From: Sphingobacteriales bacterium
GTDB lineage: Bacteria; Bacteroidota; Bacteroidia; Sphingobacteriales; Sphingobacteriaceae
Direction: 5' to 3'
Assembly (NCBI GenBank): GCA_025353765.1
Contig: JANXOD010000002.1
Location: forward strand, 1-64,000
Length of the DNA: 64,000 nucleotides
The translations under genes and the position numbers were made by a program. The notes beneath the pieces are model-generated. The model had not been told where the DNA came from. It saw only the letters and a list, made by a program, of their open reading frames with translations, and made no database searches. Below, piece by piece: positions 55,872-63,998 of this stretch. Position 1 is the first letter of the stretch; each line of letters opens with the position of its first letter.

Positions 55872-56750
55872 CTAACCTTCATATCCAAATTGTTTCAGAT
55901 AGTTTTTACGATTACGCCAATCAGGAATAACTTTTACAAACATTTCTAGAAACACCTTTTTCTGTAAAAACTCTTCCATGTCTTTGCGGGCGTATGTACC
56001 CACTTTTTTTAACATTTCGCCTGCCTTACCAATGATGATATTTTTTTGCGAATCCCGCTCTACAATAATTTCAGAGCTGATTCGGATGATTTTAGGCTCA
56101 TCTTTAAAAGCCGTGATGATGATCTCTGTACTATAGGGGATCTCTTTATCATACAATTTGAAAACCTTTTCCCGGATTATTTCTGAAACGAAAAATCGTT
56201 CGTTTCTATCAGTAAGTACATCCTTATCATAATAAGCCGGATGCTCTGGCAAATTATCCATAATGAACTGCATTACTGCCGGAACATTATGATCATGCAA
56301 AGCTGATACTGCAAAAACAGCTTGAGGTTTTAAGGTTTCCTGCCAGTAGATTATTTTTTCTTTAACCAGGTCTTCATTTGATTTATCAATCTTATTAATG
56401 ATCACGGCAATGGGCGATGTTGTTTTTGACAGCTTCTCCAGCACATCGTTCTCATCGTATTTTTCATTAATATCAGTTACAAAAAGAATGATATCAGCAT
56501 CAACTAATGATCCATTTACAAAACTCATCATAGATTCCTGCATCCCGTACACCGGTTTAATCACTCCGGGAGTATCAGAAAATACAATTTGGTAGCCATC
56601 TTCATTCACAATGCCTAAAATGCGGTGACGTGTAGTTTGCGCTTTAGCAGTAATGATAGAAAGCTTTTCACCTACCAGGGCATTCATTAGGGTAGATTTT
56701 CCAACATTGGGTTTCCCGATCAGACTAACAAATCCGGCTTTATGAGACAT
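55872..56750 (-). CDS. era: GTPase Era
   Basis: 292 residues. G1 [15 protein letters not shown]3 DTPGVI, G4 NKIDKS, and a C-terminal KH type 2 domain with IIIGKAGEMLKKVG that binds the 3' end of 16S rRNA. Era supports 30S maturation. It is divergent from the tRNA pair, with the tRNA promoter palindrome 24 bp before its start codon. Confidence 0.97.
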   Translation of the reverse strand: MSHKAGFVSLIGKPNVGKSTLMNALVGEKLSIITAKAQTTRHRILGIVNEDGYQIVFSDTPGVIKPVYGMQESMMSFVNGSLVDADIILFVTDINEKYDENDVLEKLSKTTSPIAVIINKIDKSNEDLVKEKIIYWQETLKPQAVFAVSALHDHNVPAVMQFIMDNLPEHPAYYDKDVLTDRNERFFVSEIIREKVFKLYDKEIPYSTEIIITAFKDEPKIIRISSEIIVERDSQKNIIIGKAGEMLKKVGTYARKDMEEFLQKKVFLEMFVKVIPDWRNRKNYLKQFGYEG

Positions 56751-56773
56751 GTAAAATTTATTTTGAAATTTAT

Positions 56774-56812
56774 TTGGACTGCAAAGAAACGAAATATATC
56801 TTTGCAGTCCAA
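56774..56812. promoter_or_regulatory. tRNA promoter embedded in a perfect 13-bp inverted repeat
   Basis: TTGGACTGCAAAG (56774-56786) and CTTTGCAGTCCAA (56800-56812) are perfect inverted repeats with a 13-nt spacer. Within them, TTG (56774-56776), a 20-nt spacer and TATCTTTG (56797-56804) match the Bacteroidota promoter. The transcript would start close to the right arm, 50 bp before tRNA-fMet. The same palindrome is between the tRNA pair and the divergent era gene, so a regulator binding it could affect both. Confidence 0.65.
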
Positions 56813-56858
56813 TTTAAAAGCAACCAACACTGTTCTTTAAAGCTTTAAATTGTTACAG

Positions 56859-56931
<73 letters not shown>

Positions 56932-56975
56932 CCTAAGATTGATTGTTTTTAATGCAATCAATCTTTTTATTGAAT

Positions 56976-57047
56976 GGCCCGTTCGTCTAGGGGTGAGGAC
57001 GTTAGATTTTCATTCTAGAAACAGGGGTTCGATTCCCCTACGGGCTA
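56976..57047 (+). tRNA. tRNA-Glu (TTC)
   Basis: A 72-nt cloverleaf starting GGCCCGTTCGTCTAGGGG, anticodon TTC in GATTTTCATTC, T arm AGGGGTTCGATTCCCCT and acceptor end ACGGGCTA. CCA is not encoded. It is 44 nt after the initiator tRNA, so both come from one transcript that ends at the terminator at 57058. Confidence 0.95.
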
Positions 57048-57057
57048 CAAAGTAAAG

Positions 57058-57101
57058 AAAAAGTTGGTTTAAGGCGATACCGCTGGACACCAACTTTTTT
57101 T
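57058..57101 (+). terminator. Terminator after tRNA-Glu
   Basis: AAAAAGTTGGT and ACCAACTTTTT form an 11-bp stem followed by T and C, with a long 20-nt loop (ttaaggcgataccgctggac). Placed 10 bp after the tRNA-Glu end. Confidence 0.75.
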
Positions 57102-57206
57102 CGTTTACGGATATCGGTTAAGTATCTTCCACTTTACTAGTTTTGTTCCCTCTACATTCCTCTGAATATAAAAATTGCTATTGCTTTAGGAAAATCACAG
57201 GAAAAA

Positions 57207-57237
57207 TTGTGTAGTTAAATAACTACGTTTATATTTG
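57207..57237 (+). promoter_or_regulatory. Promoter of the ArsR cassette
   Basis: TTG (57207-57209), a 20-nt spacer and TATATTTG (57230-57237), an excellent match to the Bacteroidota -33/-7 consensus, 18 bp before the ATG at 57256. The spacer is covered by operator 1 and the -7 box touches operator 2. Confidence 0.75.
57211..57226. promoter_or_regulatory. Operator 1 of the ArsR cassette
   Basis: GTAGTTAAATAACTAC, a palindrome with 6-bp arms GTAGTT/AACTAC, in the promoter spacer. Its near copy is 26 bp downstream. Expected autorepression site for the ArsR-type regulator. Confidence 0.65.
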
Positions 57238-57252
57238 TAGTCAAATAACTAC
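57237..57252. promoter_or_regulatory. Operator 2 of the ArsR cassette
   Basis: GTAGTCAAATAACTAC, one base different from operator 1, between the -7 box and the start codon. Centre-to-centre distance of the two palindromes is 26 bp, about two and a half helical turns. Confidence 0.65.
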
Positions 57253-57255
57253 GCA

Positions 57256-57579
57256 ATGAACTTAAGACGAGATGTATTTCAAGCCATCGCAGATCCGACA
57301 AGAAGAGCTATACTTCTCTTGGTTGCTTCGCAATCCATGACAGCAGGTGCAATAGCTTCAAACTTTGACACAGCAAGACCAACCGTTTCAAAACACTTGC
57401 AAATACTCACCGAATGTGAATTGCTTCAACAAGAGCACAACGGCAGAGAAATTTCCTATTACATCAATGCAAAACAAATGAAAGAAGTAGCCGACTTTAT
57501 TGAACCATTCCGCAAAATGTGGGATGACAGGTTTAATAAATTAGAAAGCATAATGAAAAAATACAAATCAAAAAAATAG
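57256..57579 (+). CDS. ArsR/SmtB-like winged-helix repressor
   Basis: 107 residues. [19 protein letters not shown] is the ArsR-family first helix pair and [33 protein letters not shown] is the recognition helix plus wing. No CxC metal-binding motif is present, so it is the non-metal subtype that often precedes AHSA1 proteins. It probably represses its own operon through the two GTAGTYAAATAACTAC palindromes. Confidence 0.93.
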   Translation: MNLRRDVFQAIADPTRRAILLLVASQSMTAGAIASNFDTARPTVSKHLQILTECELLQQEHNGREISYYINAKQMKEVADFIEPFRKMWDDRFNKLESIMKKYKSKK

Positions 57580-57585
57580 AATAGT

Positions 57586-58053
57586 ATGGAACAAAAAACT
57601 AAGATCAATGCTGAAGACGGTAAACAGGAAATAGTGATCACAAGGGAATTTGATCTGCCATTGGAATTACTTTTTAAAGCGTATGTAGAGCCCGGGATTG
57701 TTGAGCAATGGATGGGAACGAAAGTGCTGAAACTGGAAAGTAAAAAGCACGGCAGTTACCAATTTGAAACAAGCGATGCAAAAGGAAATATAGTATTTCG
57801 GGCCAATGGTGTGATCCCTGAGTTTGTAACTAACCAGAAGATCACACGAACATTTGAAATGGAGAATACTCCTTTTGCCGTTCAGCTTGAGTTCATGGAA
57901 TTTGAGAAACTTACTAATGACACCAGTAAACTCACTATGCATATAGTTTATAAATCTGTCGCACTTCGCGATCAAATGCTAGCTTTACCCTTTGCTCAAG
58001 GCATCAATATGGCGCATAACCGACTACAAGACATCCTAAACAAATTAAAATAA
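57586..58053 (+). CDS. SRPBCC (AHSA1-type) protein of the ArsR cassette
   Basis: 155 residues. REFDLPLELLFKAYVEPGIVEQWMG is the AHSA1 start, with the GSYQFETSDAKGNIVFRANGVI strand pair and a C-terminal helix GINMAHNRLQDILNKL. ArsR-AHSA1 gene pairs are widespread. It is 6 bp after the regulator gene. Confidence 0.92.
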   Translation: MEQKTKINAEDGKQEIVITREFDLPLELLFKAYVEPGIVEQWMGTKVLKLESKKHGSYQFETSDAKGNIVFRANGVIPEFVTNQKITRTFEMENTPFAVQLEFMEFEKLTNDTSKLTMHIVYKSVALRDQMLALPFAQGINMAHNRLQDILNKLK

Positions 58054-58059
58054 CATACC

Positions 58060-58446
58060 ATGGAAAAGAAAAAATTAATTACCTATTGGGTTGCAACAAT
58101 TTTATTGTCTTTTGGTATGTTGGGGAGTGGATTGTCGCAAATATTTCATGCAAAAGGGATGATTGACTTAATTACTCCTTTAGGTTATCCATTATATTTT
58201 CTATACATCATTGGTGTCTGGAAAATACTTGGAATAATAGCTATTTTAATTCCACGGTTTAAACTTGTTAAAGAATGGGCTTATGCAGGTTTCTTTTTTG
58301 TTATGACTGGGGCTCTTGTTTCGCATTTGGCAAGCGGCGATGATAGCTTAAAGGGAATTATTAGGCCATTTATGCAAACTGTTTTTATTATTTTGTCTTG
58401 GTATTTCAGACCTGCTGATAGAAAGATCATTTCAGTTAATCAATAA
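58060..58446 (+). CDS. DoxX-like membrane protein
   Basis: 128 residues with four predicted helices. YWVATILLSFGMLGSGLSQIFHAKGMIDLITPLGYPLYFLYIIGVWKILGIIAILIPRF matches the DoxX-like family; function unknown, possibly redox-linked quinone chemistry. It is 6 bp after the AHSA1 gene and its stop abuts the next ATG. Confidence 0.9.
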   Translation: MEKKKLITYWVATILLSFGMLGSGLSQIFHAKGMIDLITPLGYPLYFLYIIGVWKILGIIAILIPRFKLVKEWAYAGFFFVMTGALVSHLASGDDSLKGIIRPFMQTVFIILSWYFRPADRKIISVNQ

Positions 58447-59013
58447 ATGAATAGTATGAAAAAGGAATTGTCGCCAAAACAACATGGAGAACTCCTCACC
58501 ACATTAAAAGACCGTTTTGAGAAAAACATGAGCCGTCACAAAGGTCTTGAGTGGGCTAAGGTACAAGCCAAGCTCGAAGCTAATTGGGAGAAACTGTGGT
58601 CGCTCAATGAGATGGAAGAAACGCACGGTGAACCGGATGTTGTTGGCCTTGATAAAAAGACAGGTGAATATATTTTTTATGATTGTTCAGCGGAAAGCCC
58701 TAAATGCCGCAGAAGTATTTGTTATGACCATGAAGCGCTGGAGTTAAGGAAAGAAAATAAACCAGAAAACAGTGTTATTGGTATGGCTACTGCCATGGGA
58801 ATTGAGTTGTTAACGGAAGAACAATACCGGGAGCTACAACAACTTGGAAATTTTGATATGAAAACATCGAGTTGGGTAAAAACACCCGGTGATATTAGAA
58901 AACTCGGTGGCGCCCTCTTTTGTGATCGCCGCTATGACACGGTTTTTGTTTATCACAATGGTGCAGAATCTTACTATGCCGCCAGAGGATTTCGTGGATC
59001 GTTAAGGCTCTAA
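58447..59013 (+). CDS. DUF4256 protein
   Basis: 188 residues, cytoplasmic. Family marks: LLTTLKDRFEKNMSRHKGLEW, ETHGEPDVVGLDKKTGEYIFYDCSAESPKCRRS, and GGALFCDRRYDTVFVYHNGAESYYAARGFRG at the end. Function unknown; such genes commonly travel with AHSA1, DoxX and DUF1801/YdeI genes. Its ATG directly follows the DoxX stop. Confidence 0.92.
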   Translation: MNSMKKELSPKQHGELLTTLKDRFEKNMSRHKGLEWAKVQAKLEANWEKLWSLNEMEETHGEPDVVGLDKKTGEYIFYDCSAESPKCRRSICYDHEALELRKENKPENSVIGMATAMGIELLTEEQYRELQQLGNFDMKTSSWVKTPGDIRKLGGALFCDRRYDTVFVYHNGAESYYAARGFRGSLRL

Positions 59014-59026
59014 CAAAATAATATAT

Positions 59027-59623
59027 ATGATAAAGAGAGAAGTAAATCCTAAAGTTGATTTTTATTTTAGTAAAGCCAACAAATGGCAGGAAGAAATTAG
59101 GGAATTGAGAAAGATCGTTCTTGACTGCGGACTGACCGAAGAATTGAAGTGGGGCTGTCCCTGTTATACATTTCAGAAAAGCAACGTTGTTTTAATTCAT
59201 GTATTTAAAGAATACTGTGCATTTCTGTTTTTCAAAGGTGTTTTGTTAAATGATCCCAATGGTATTCTAATCCAACAAACAAAGAATGTGCAGACGGGGC
59301 GCCAGATTCGCTTCACCAATACTCGGGAAATAGTTGAGATGGAACCCATCCTGAAAGCCTATATTTTTGAAGCCCTTGAAGTGGAAAAAGCCGGTTTGAA
59401 AGTAGAACTTAAAAAGCCTGCAGAATATAAAATCCCTGAAGAATTTCAAAAGAAATTAGATAAGATCTCTGTCTTAAAAACTGCTTTTAGTGCATTAACG
59501 CCGGGACGACAAAGAGCATACATTCTTCATTTTTCTGCACCCAAACAATCCAAAACCCGGGAAACGAGAGTTGAAAAATGTATGCAGCAAATTCTCAATG
59601 GAAAGGGATTAAATGATGAGTAA
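59027..59623 (+). CDS. YdeI/DUF1801 family protein
   Basis: 198 residues. An N-terminal DUF1801 region (VDFYFSKANKWQEEIRELRKIVLDCGLTEELKWGCPCYTF) is followed by the YdeI-type C-terminus (FQKKLDKISVLKTAFSALTPGRQRAYILHFSAPKQSKTRETRVEKCMQQIL). This iron/stress-associated family is of unknown function. It is the last gene of the ArsR cassette and converges on the desaturase gene. Confidence 0.92.
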   Translation: MIKREVNPKVDFYFSKANKWQEEIRELRKIVLDCGLTEELKWGCPCYTFQKSNVVLIHVFKEYCAFLFFKGVLLNDPNGILIQQTKNVQTGRQIRFTNTREIVEMEPILKAYIFEALEVEKAGLKVELKKPAEYKIPEEFQKKLDKISVLKTAFSALTPGRQRAYILHFSAPKQSKTRETRVEKCMQQILNGKGLNDE

Positions 59624-59631
59624 ACTCGATT

Positions 59632-60627
59632 TTATTTAACCAACTCCATATCCGGTTTAGATTCATCGGCTAACGATACTTTACCCCGGTTACTTCTTGC
59701 AATCCGGGAGAATAAGGAGATCTCTTTATCAAAAAGAAATCGAAAAAATAATTTTGTCCATGAAGTATGGTAGTATAATGAATTATAAAAAGAAGGAGCC
59801 TGGCTTTTTATCTGGGGCAATTTATTCCATGGAACAGAAGGGAAATCATGGTGTTCATTATGATAACCTACATTAAAGGCTATGGTATTCAGCACGCCGT
59901 AATAACTGTACGTTTCCTGTTCGCCATGTGTGAGGTAATGTTCCTGTATCCAGCGGGCACCTAAGGGGTGAAGACCTACAGAAAAGAAAAAACTTAATAC
60001 CAAAAATGAAAGAGCTTTTGGGCCTAATAGCATGTATATGGCTACACAAGAAATGAGCTGTACTGCCCAGTTTAAGGCTATCCATTTATCAAAAGCCTTA
60101 ATCTCTTTTAATCGGGATATTCTAAACAACTGGAAAAAGGGGTAAAGCAATAACCAGATTACTTTCCCAATGAAATAATTATTAATTAATCTGGCTTCCC
60201 AACGGTTGGGTAAATCGCCATCTAATTCATAAACTCCCTGAAAAGAATGATGTTTCAAATGATAGCGTTCAAAGGAAACGGAACTGGGGAATACTTGCGG
60301 AATATTTGCGAATATACCAGCCAGTCTGTTGGCAGAGCGATGTTTAAATATAAGTTGATGGGTAGATTCATGTATCATCACAAATAAAGAATGATCTGCA
60401 AATGCACCTAAGAAATAAGCTGTTGCCACTATTATCCACCAGGATTGATCAGTTACTAAGTATGCCAATACCAGTTGAAAAGTAACCAGGGCTATGATGG
60501 CAATCATCGTTGCCGGATTTTTGCCAATAAGCTTCCTGATATCCGGGTTTTGTTTTAAAATCGCTTTGGTTCGGGCATGATGAGGTTCACACTCGCTCGA
60601 ATAAATGAAGTCTGTTTTTTTTATCAC
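59632..60627 (-). CDS. DES1-like sphingolipid (dihydroceramide) delta-4 desaturase homolog
   Basis: 331 residues. The full length matches the eukaryotic DEGS/DES1 family as I remember it: N-terminal EPHHARTKAIL, HESTH (86-90), FANIPQVFPSSVSFERYHLKHH with the second His box (123-127), GLHPLGARWIQEHYLTHGEQETYSYYGVLN, NVGYHNEHHDFP with the third His box (256-260), and ISLFSRIAR. It is a membrane di-iron enzyme with several helices (about 42-60, 65-84, 150-170, 185-220). The likely substrate is a dihydroceramide or sphinganine chain, since Sphingobacteriales make sphingolipids, but a related lipid is possible. Confidence 0.85.
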   Translation of the reverse strand: MIKKTDFIYSSECEPHHARTKAILKQNPDIRKLIGKNPATMIAIIALVTFQLVLAYLVTDQSWWIIVATAYFLGAFADHSLFVMIHESTHQLIFKHRSANRLAGIFANIPQVFPSSVSFERYHLKHHSFQGVYELDGDLPNRWEARLINNYFIGKVIWLLLYPFFQLFRISRLKEIKAFDKWIALNWAVQLISCVAIYMLLGPKALSFLVLSFFFSVGLHPLGARWIQEHYLTHGEQETYSYYGVLNTIAFNVGYHNEHHDFPSVPWNKLPQIKSQAPSFYNSLYYHTSWTKLFFRFLFDKEISLFSRIARSNRGKVSLADESKPDMELVK

Positions 60628-60747
60628 AGGGGCAAGCTACAAATAATTGTAGAGCATAAGAAAACCTAAAGGGAGTTTTTCCATGCACCATTTGACGTTT
60701 GAAACAAAAGTCAAGGAAAACTGAAGCAATTCAATTAAACACCTCTA

Positions 60748-63057
60748 TCACTGTTTTATAAACTTGCCGGTAATAGTAGTACTGCCCCTGAGCTTTAACA
60801 AGTATAAGCCGCCAGGTAAATTACTTACCGGCACCGTAAAGGAATTAGATAATGCCGTGTTGCTCATAAATTGTTTACCGCATATATTATATATGGTATA
60901 TGAACAAGGCTTATTCTTCAATTGTTCGGGCAATACAACGGTAATTGCATCAGTTGCGGGGTTTGGATACGTGAATGAAGCTAGCAGATCAGCAGGTTTT
61001 CCTATAGCTTCTGCGGCTTTCACAGCCTCATGAATATCTATTTTACCCCAGCCCCAGGTATTGCTTCCGGCGAAAGGAATATTTCCTGTAAAGTTATCGG
61101 TGCGGGCGGTATTCTTTAAAATAGTGATTACCTGTTGAGGGTCCAATTTGGGATTTGCTTCTAGTATAAGGGCTACCGCTCCTGCTGTTACAGGCGAAGA
61201 CATAGAAGTGCCACTTTCGCTGGCATATTTATAAATTCTTCCATTAAGAGGTGAGATTAGTTTATAAGCAACGGATGTATTCATGTATTCACCTTCATAA
61301 TCCTGCTTAAATGAAGAAATAGAAGAGATAACTTCAAAACCGGGGGCAGTAATGTCGGGTTTAGTGCGTCCATCTACTGTGGGACCCTTACTGGAAAAGT
61401 ATGCAATATTGCCTACTGTTGCTTCATTTTCCAGGCTTATAACCTTATTATAAATATTAGTATACTTATTTCTTGCGGCATAAGCCCCTGCAGCAATCAC
61501 ATTTTCGGCGGTTTGTCCATCTACAATAGTATACAAATCATCCCCATCAATATAACGGGGTTTGCCCCTGCCTAAAAAACTACTCCGGCTCCAGGCATGA
61601 ACAGTAGTATTACTGCCAGCAAAAGCTAATTCAAAACTTAACTGATTAATAGGCGGAGGCATAATATCAATTAGTATATTGGGCTTATGATTATTAGGAT
61701 TAGCTGCTTCGGTAGTTAGTTTTATAGTAACAGCGTTTATTCCATCATTAATAGTTTCGGTTATACTGTTATTTAATGAAGCTGCCACAAATTTAGTTTC
61801 ACCTATCTTAATATCATTTTTATAAGCTATTACTTTCACTGAAAAATCAGTGCCGGCAGAAGCCCAGCAATCAGTCAGATTATCGCCCGGGCCCATACTT
61901 GCATTTACCTTACCTTCTTCTTCAGTTGCCAATAAACTAAAAACAGTATCTGCTGTACTAAAAGAATGCGATAAATGTATTTTTGCACCGCCATCATTTC
62001 CGGCAGCACCCACCATCAGTTTACCTTCACCGGTTAAATTATTGATACCCTGGCAAAGCAGAGAGGTGCCATCATGTGGCCCAATCTGTGTGCCTGCACT
62101 GAAGTTAATTACTGCCGGTTTATGTACAGAAGCAGCGTAATTATAAATGTACTGCATGGCATCCATCACTTTAGAAGCGGATATGGTTTCACTATTCCCG
62201 TCAAATGATACCATCACAATTTCTGCTTTAGGCGCTATGCCCTGGTATTTGCCGTTTGTCTCCCAACCAGAACCGGCAGCAATTCCTGTGGTATGGGTGC
62301 CATGTGTTTCGTCCTGCCCATCGTATAAGTAGAACTTTTTAGCAGGATTTTTATACTCGCTCGTATCAATATTTTTAATGATCTCACCCGGGTTTATGAG
62401 TTCCATTCCGTAATTATATCCTGCGGGCGGAGCAAAACCCAGCCCGGCTTGGGCCTCATTATAGGTTTGGTTCCATACCCGGGATATTCTGCATTGTTTT
62501 GTAAGCGGGTCATAAAAAGTGGGATGGGTATAATCAAAACCGGCATCAATCATTCCCACTACTACGTTCTCTCCAAAATAAGCATGCGATAGATTAAGCC
62601 CCTGGTATACTTCAGCAGCTTTGGTTTCTGTTCGAACCTCGTCCAGCAATAGTTTCATTTTTCCGCCGGTATCTATGGCTTTTATTCCATTCACCTTTGG
62701 GAGTTTAGGGAATGAATGTATAGGTACCTGGACTGTCCAGATGTCTCCGGCTTTAGTATTCGTGATCACACCCAGGTTATTCAAAGCTTTGGTATCAATA
62801 GACACATAGTCCACTTTGATAAGTGCAGCGATATATGGCACCTGGTTATGATGTATAATGCCCAGTTCCTGCTGTACTTGTGCAGTCATTTCAGGGTTTT
62901 TGCCCTTGCCTTGTTTTTCGATGATCTCCAGTACACTTTTTGCACTGGTCGACAAATTATTTTGTGCGCTTGCATAAAAGCATACTTGAACTAAGAGAGT
63001 GGCTATGAACAAGAGCCTTTTGAGACGGGTTTGAGATATTTTAGTAGTGGTCTTCAT
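60748..63057 (-). CDS. T9SS-exported subtilisin-like S8 protease
   Basis: 769 residues. A signal peptide ends YASAQ (about 32). A pro-region (to about 150) is followed by the S8 catalytic domain with Asp171 (GMIDAGFDYTHP), His252 (DETHGTHTTGIAAG) and Ser618 (SGTSMSSP); the long insert between His and Ser holds a beta-rich subdomain. The last 75 or so residues are a T9SS type A domain with YPNPATD and GLYLLKL. Its GC is higher than in the housekeeping genes. Secreted protease. Confidence 0.93.
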   Translation of the reverse strand: MKTTTKISQTRLKRLLFIATLLVQVCFYASAQNNLSTSAKSVLEIIEKQGKGKNPEMTAQVQQELGIIHHNQVPYIAALIKVDYVSIDTKALNNLGVITNTKAGDIWTVQVPIHSFPKLPKVNGIKAIDTGGKMKLLLDEVRTETKAAEVYQGLNLSHAYFGENVVVGMIDAGFDYTHPTFYDPLTKQCRISRVWNQTYNEAQAGLGFAPPAGYNYGMELINPGEIIKNIDTSEYKNPAKKFYLYDGQDETHGTHTTGIAAGSGWETNGKYQGIAPKAEIVMVSFDGNSETISASKVMDAMQYIYNYAASVHKPAVINFSAGTQIGPHDGTSLLCQGINNLTGEGKLMVGAAGNDGGAKIHLSHSFSTADTVFSLLATEEEGKVNASMGPGDNLTDCWASAGTDFSVKVIAYKNDIKIGETKFVAASLNNSITETINDGINAVTIKLTTEAANPNNHKPNILIDIMPPPINQLSFELAFAGSNTTVHAWSRSSFLGRGKPRYIDGDDLYTIVDGQTAENVIAAGAYAARNKYTNIYNKVISLENEATVGNIAYFSSKGPTVDGRTKPDITAPGFEVISSISSFKQDYEGEYMNTSVAYKLISPLNGRIYKYASESGTSMSSPVTAGAVALILEANPKLDPQQVITILKNTARTDNFTGNIPFAGSNTWGWGKIDIHEAVKAAEAIGKPADLLASFTYPNPATDAITVVLPEQLKNKPCSYTIYNICGKQFMSNTALSNSFTVPVSNLPGGLYLLKLRGSTTITGKFIKQ

Positions 63058-63404
63058 AGAATTTGTTGTTGTTACTTTTCAATAAATAGAAATAACAAAG
63101 AATTAACAATTCCTGTAACAACAGTAAAAAACAATAATTGTTTGTAGGTAAATTATACTTGCAGGTAATTTTGCTCTGTCTGCCTTTATTTGCTTAACCA
63201 GCCTTCTATTGTCTTAAAAAGGGCTTATTAATTTTTGTTAGGAAGCTTTTAACTCTCTTCGGGTATCTTTCTATCCCTTCAGAGTTACTTTTAATCCTCT
63301 CCGAGTGTTGGCATAACGGTGGTATGAGGGTGCATATAATGACTCAGCATGCTAATAGAGGAACAAGAAGTTTTATTAAGAATGGAGTACAGATTTAGTT
63401 GAAA
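63058..63404. other. Intergenic region between the subtilase and the 77-aa gene
   Basis: The 347-bp gap contains the 21-bp repeats at 63243-63305. The remainder is AT-rich with no hairpin or ORF that I would call. The subtilase promoter must lie in it. Confidence 0.5.
63243..63305 (-). repeat. Three tandem 21-bp repeat units
   Basis: Minus-strand units ctcggagaggattaaaagta+a, ctctgaagggatagaaagat+a and cccgaagagagttaaaagct+t are contiguous and each 21 bp. One frame reads heptads SERIKSN, SEGIERY, PKRVKSF. The unit differs from that at 8300 but has the same length and orientation, 3' of a minus-strand gene. Confidence 0.65.
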
Positions 63405-63638
63405 TTAACCCGGGTGCCATTGTTCAATGGCCAGACATATATTTTCAAGAAATTCGGGGTCAATAGGATAGTCGTCCATTACCTGCCAGGTGTCATATTT
63501 GTTGGTAATAAAAAAATTAGAGCCGTTTTCATAGACCAGGCGATAGCCTTGTTCTTCCTGGTATTTTTCGGACATGGCCTCTAATTCATGAAGCATGCCG
63601 GTTAAAGGATCTACTACGCTTAATCTCATGATAATCAT
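63405..63638 (-). CDS. Hypothetical protein, 77 residues
   Basis: Small soluble protein, RLSVVDPLTGMLHELEAMSEKYQEEQGYRLVYENGSNFFITN, acidic at the end (DDYPIDPEFLENICLAIEQW). An ATG at 63629 is an equally good start. No family recognised. It is 24 bp after the alpha/beta hydrolase stop, so it is probably in the same transcript. Confidence 0.6.
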   Translation of the reverse strand: MIIMRLSVVDPLTGMLHELEAMSEKYQEEQGYRLVYENGSNFFITNKYDTWQVMDDYPIDPEFLENICLAIEQWHPG

Positions 63639-63662
63639 TTTTAGGTTATAATGATATTGTAC

Positions 63663-63998
63663 TTAATTTGTTTTTGCTGCCTTTAAATATTTATTAAACC
63701 AGGTAATGGCCATATTAGCAACTTTTTCCAGTTTGCCAGGTTCCTCAAATAAGTGGCTCGCCCCTTCAATAAGTATTAATTCTTTCTCTGATTTGAGCAG
63801 TGAAAATGCCTCTTTATTTAGTTGAATTACCTCCTTATCCAAACTGCCAAGAATAAACAGGGTTGGTGCTGTAACTAACGGCAAATTTGCGGCCAAGTCT
63901 GGCCGTCCTCCCCGGGATACGATTGCTTTTATTTTTCCTCCCAGTGTGGCTGCTGCCTCAAGCGTTGCCGCTGCACCGGTGCTTGCACCAAAATATCC
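63663..63998 (-). CDS. Alpha/beta hydrolase, 5' part outside the window
   Basis: The frame is open to the window edge, so the ATG of the ORF track at 63896 is not the start. The visible C-terminal 111 residues start GYFGASTGAAATLEAAA, with the nucleophile elbow G-x-S-x-G (GASTG), then IVSRGGRPDL, the catalytic Asp in LGSLDKEV and the His in GASHLFEEPG. This is the dienelactone-hydrolase-like group often fused to or found beside phosphoribosyltransferases. The substrate is unknown. Confidence 0.85.
   Translation of the reverse strand, partial: GYFGASTGAAATLEAAATLGGKIKAIVSRGGRPDLAANLPLVTAPTLFILGSLDKEVIQLNKEAFSLLKSEKELILIEGASHLFEEPGKLEKVANMAITWFNKYLKAAKTN

Noticed and set aside
57058-59640. Integrated mobile element after tRNA-Glu
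   Set aside because: No integrase, transposase or repeat of the tRNA 3' end was seen; only the gene content hints at transfer.
60764-62994. Plus-strand ORFs opposite the subtilase
   Set aside because: Antisense shadows of an intact S8 protease with all catalytic residues.
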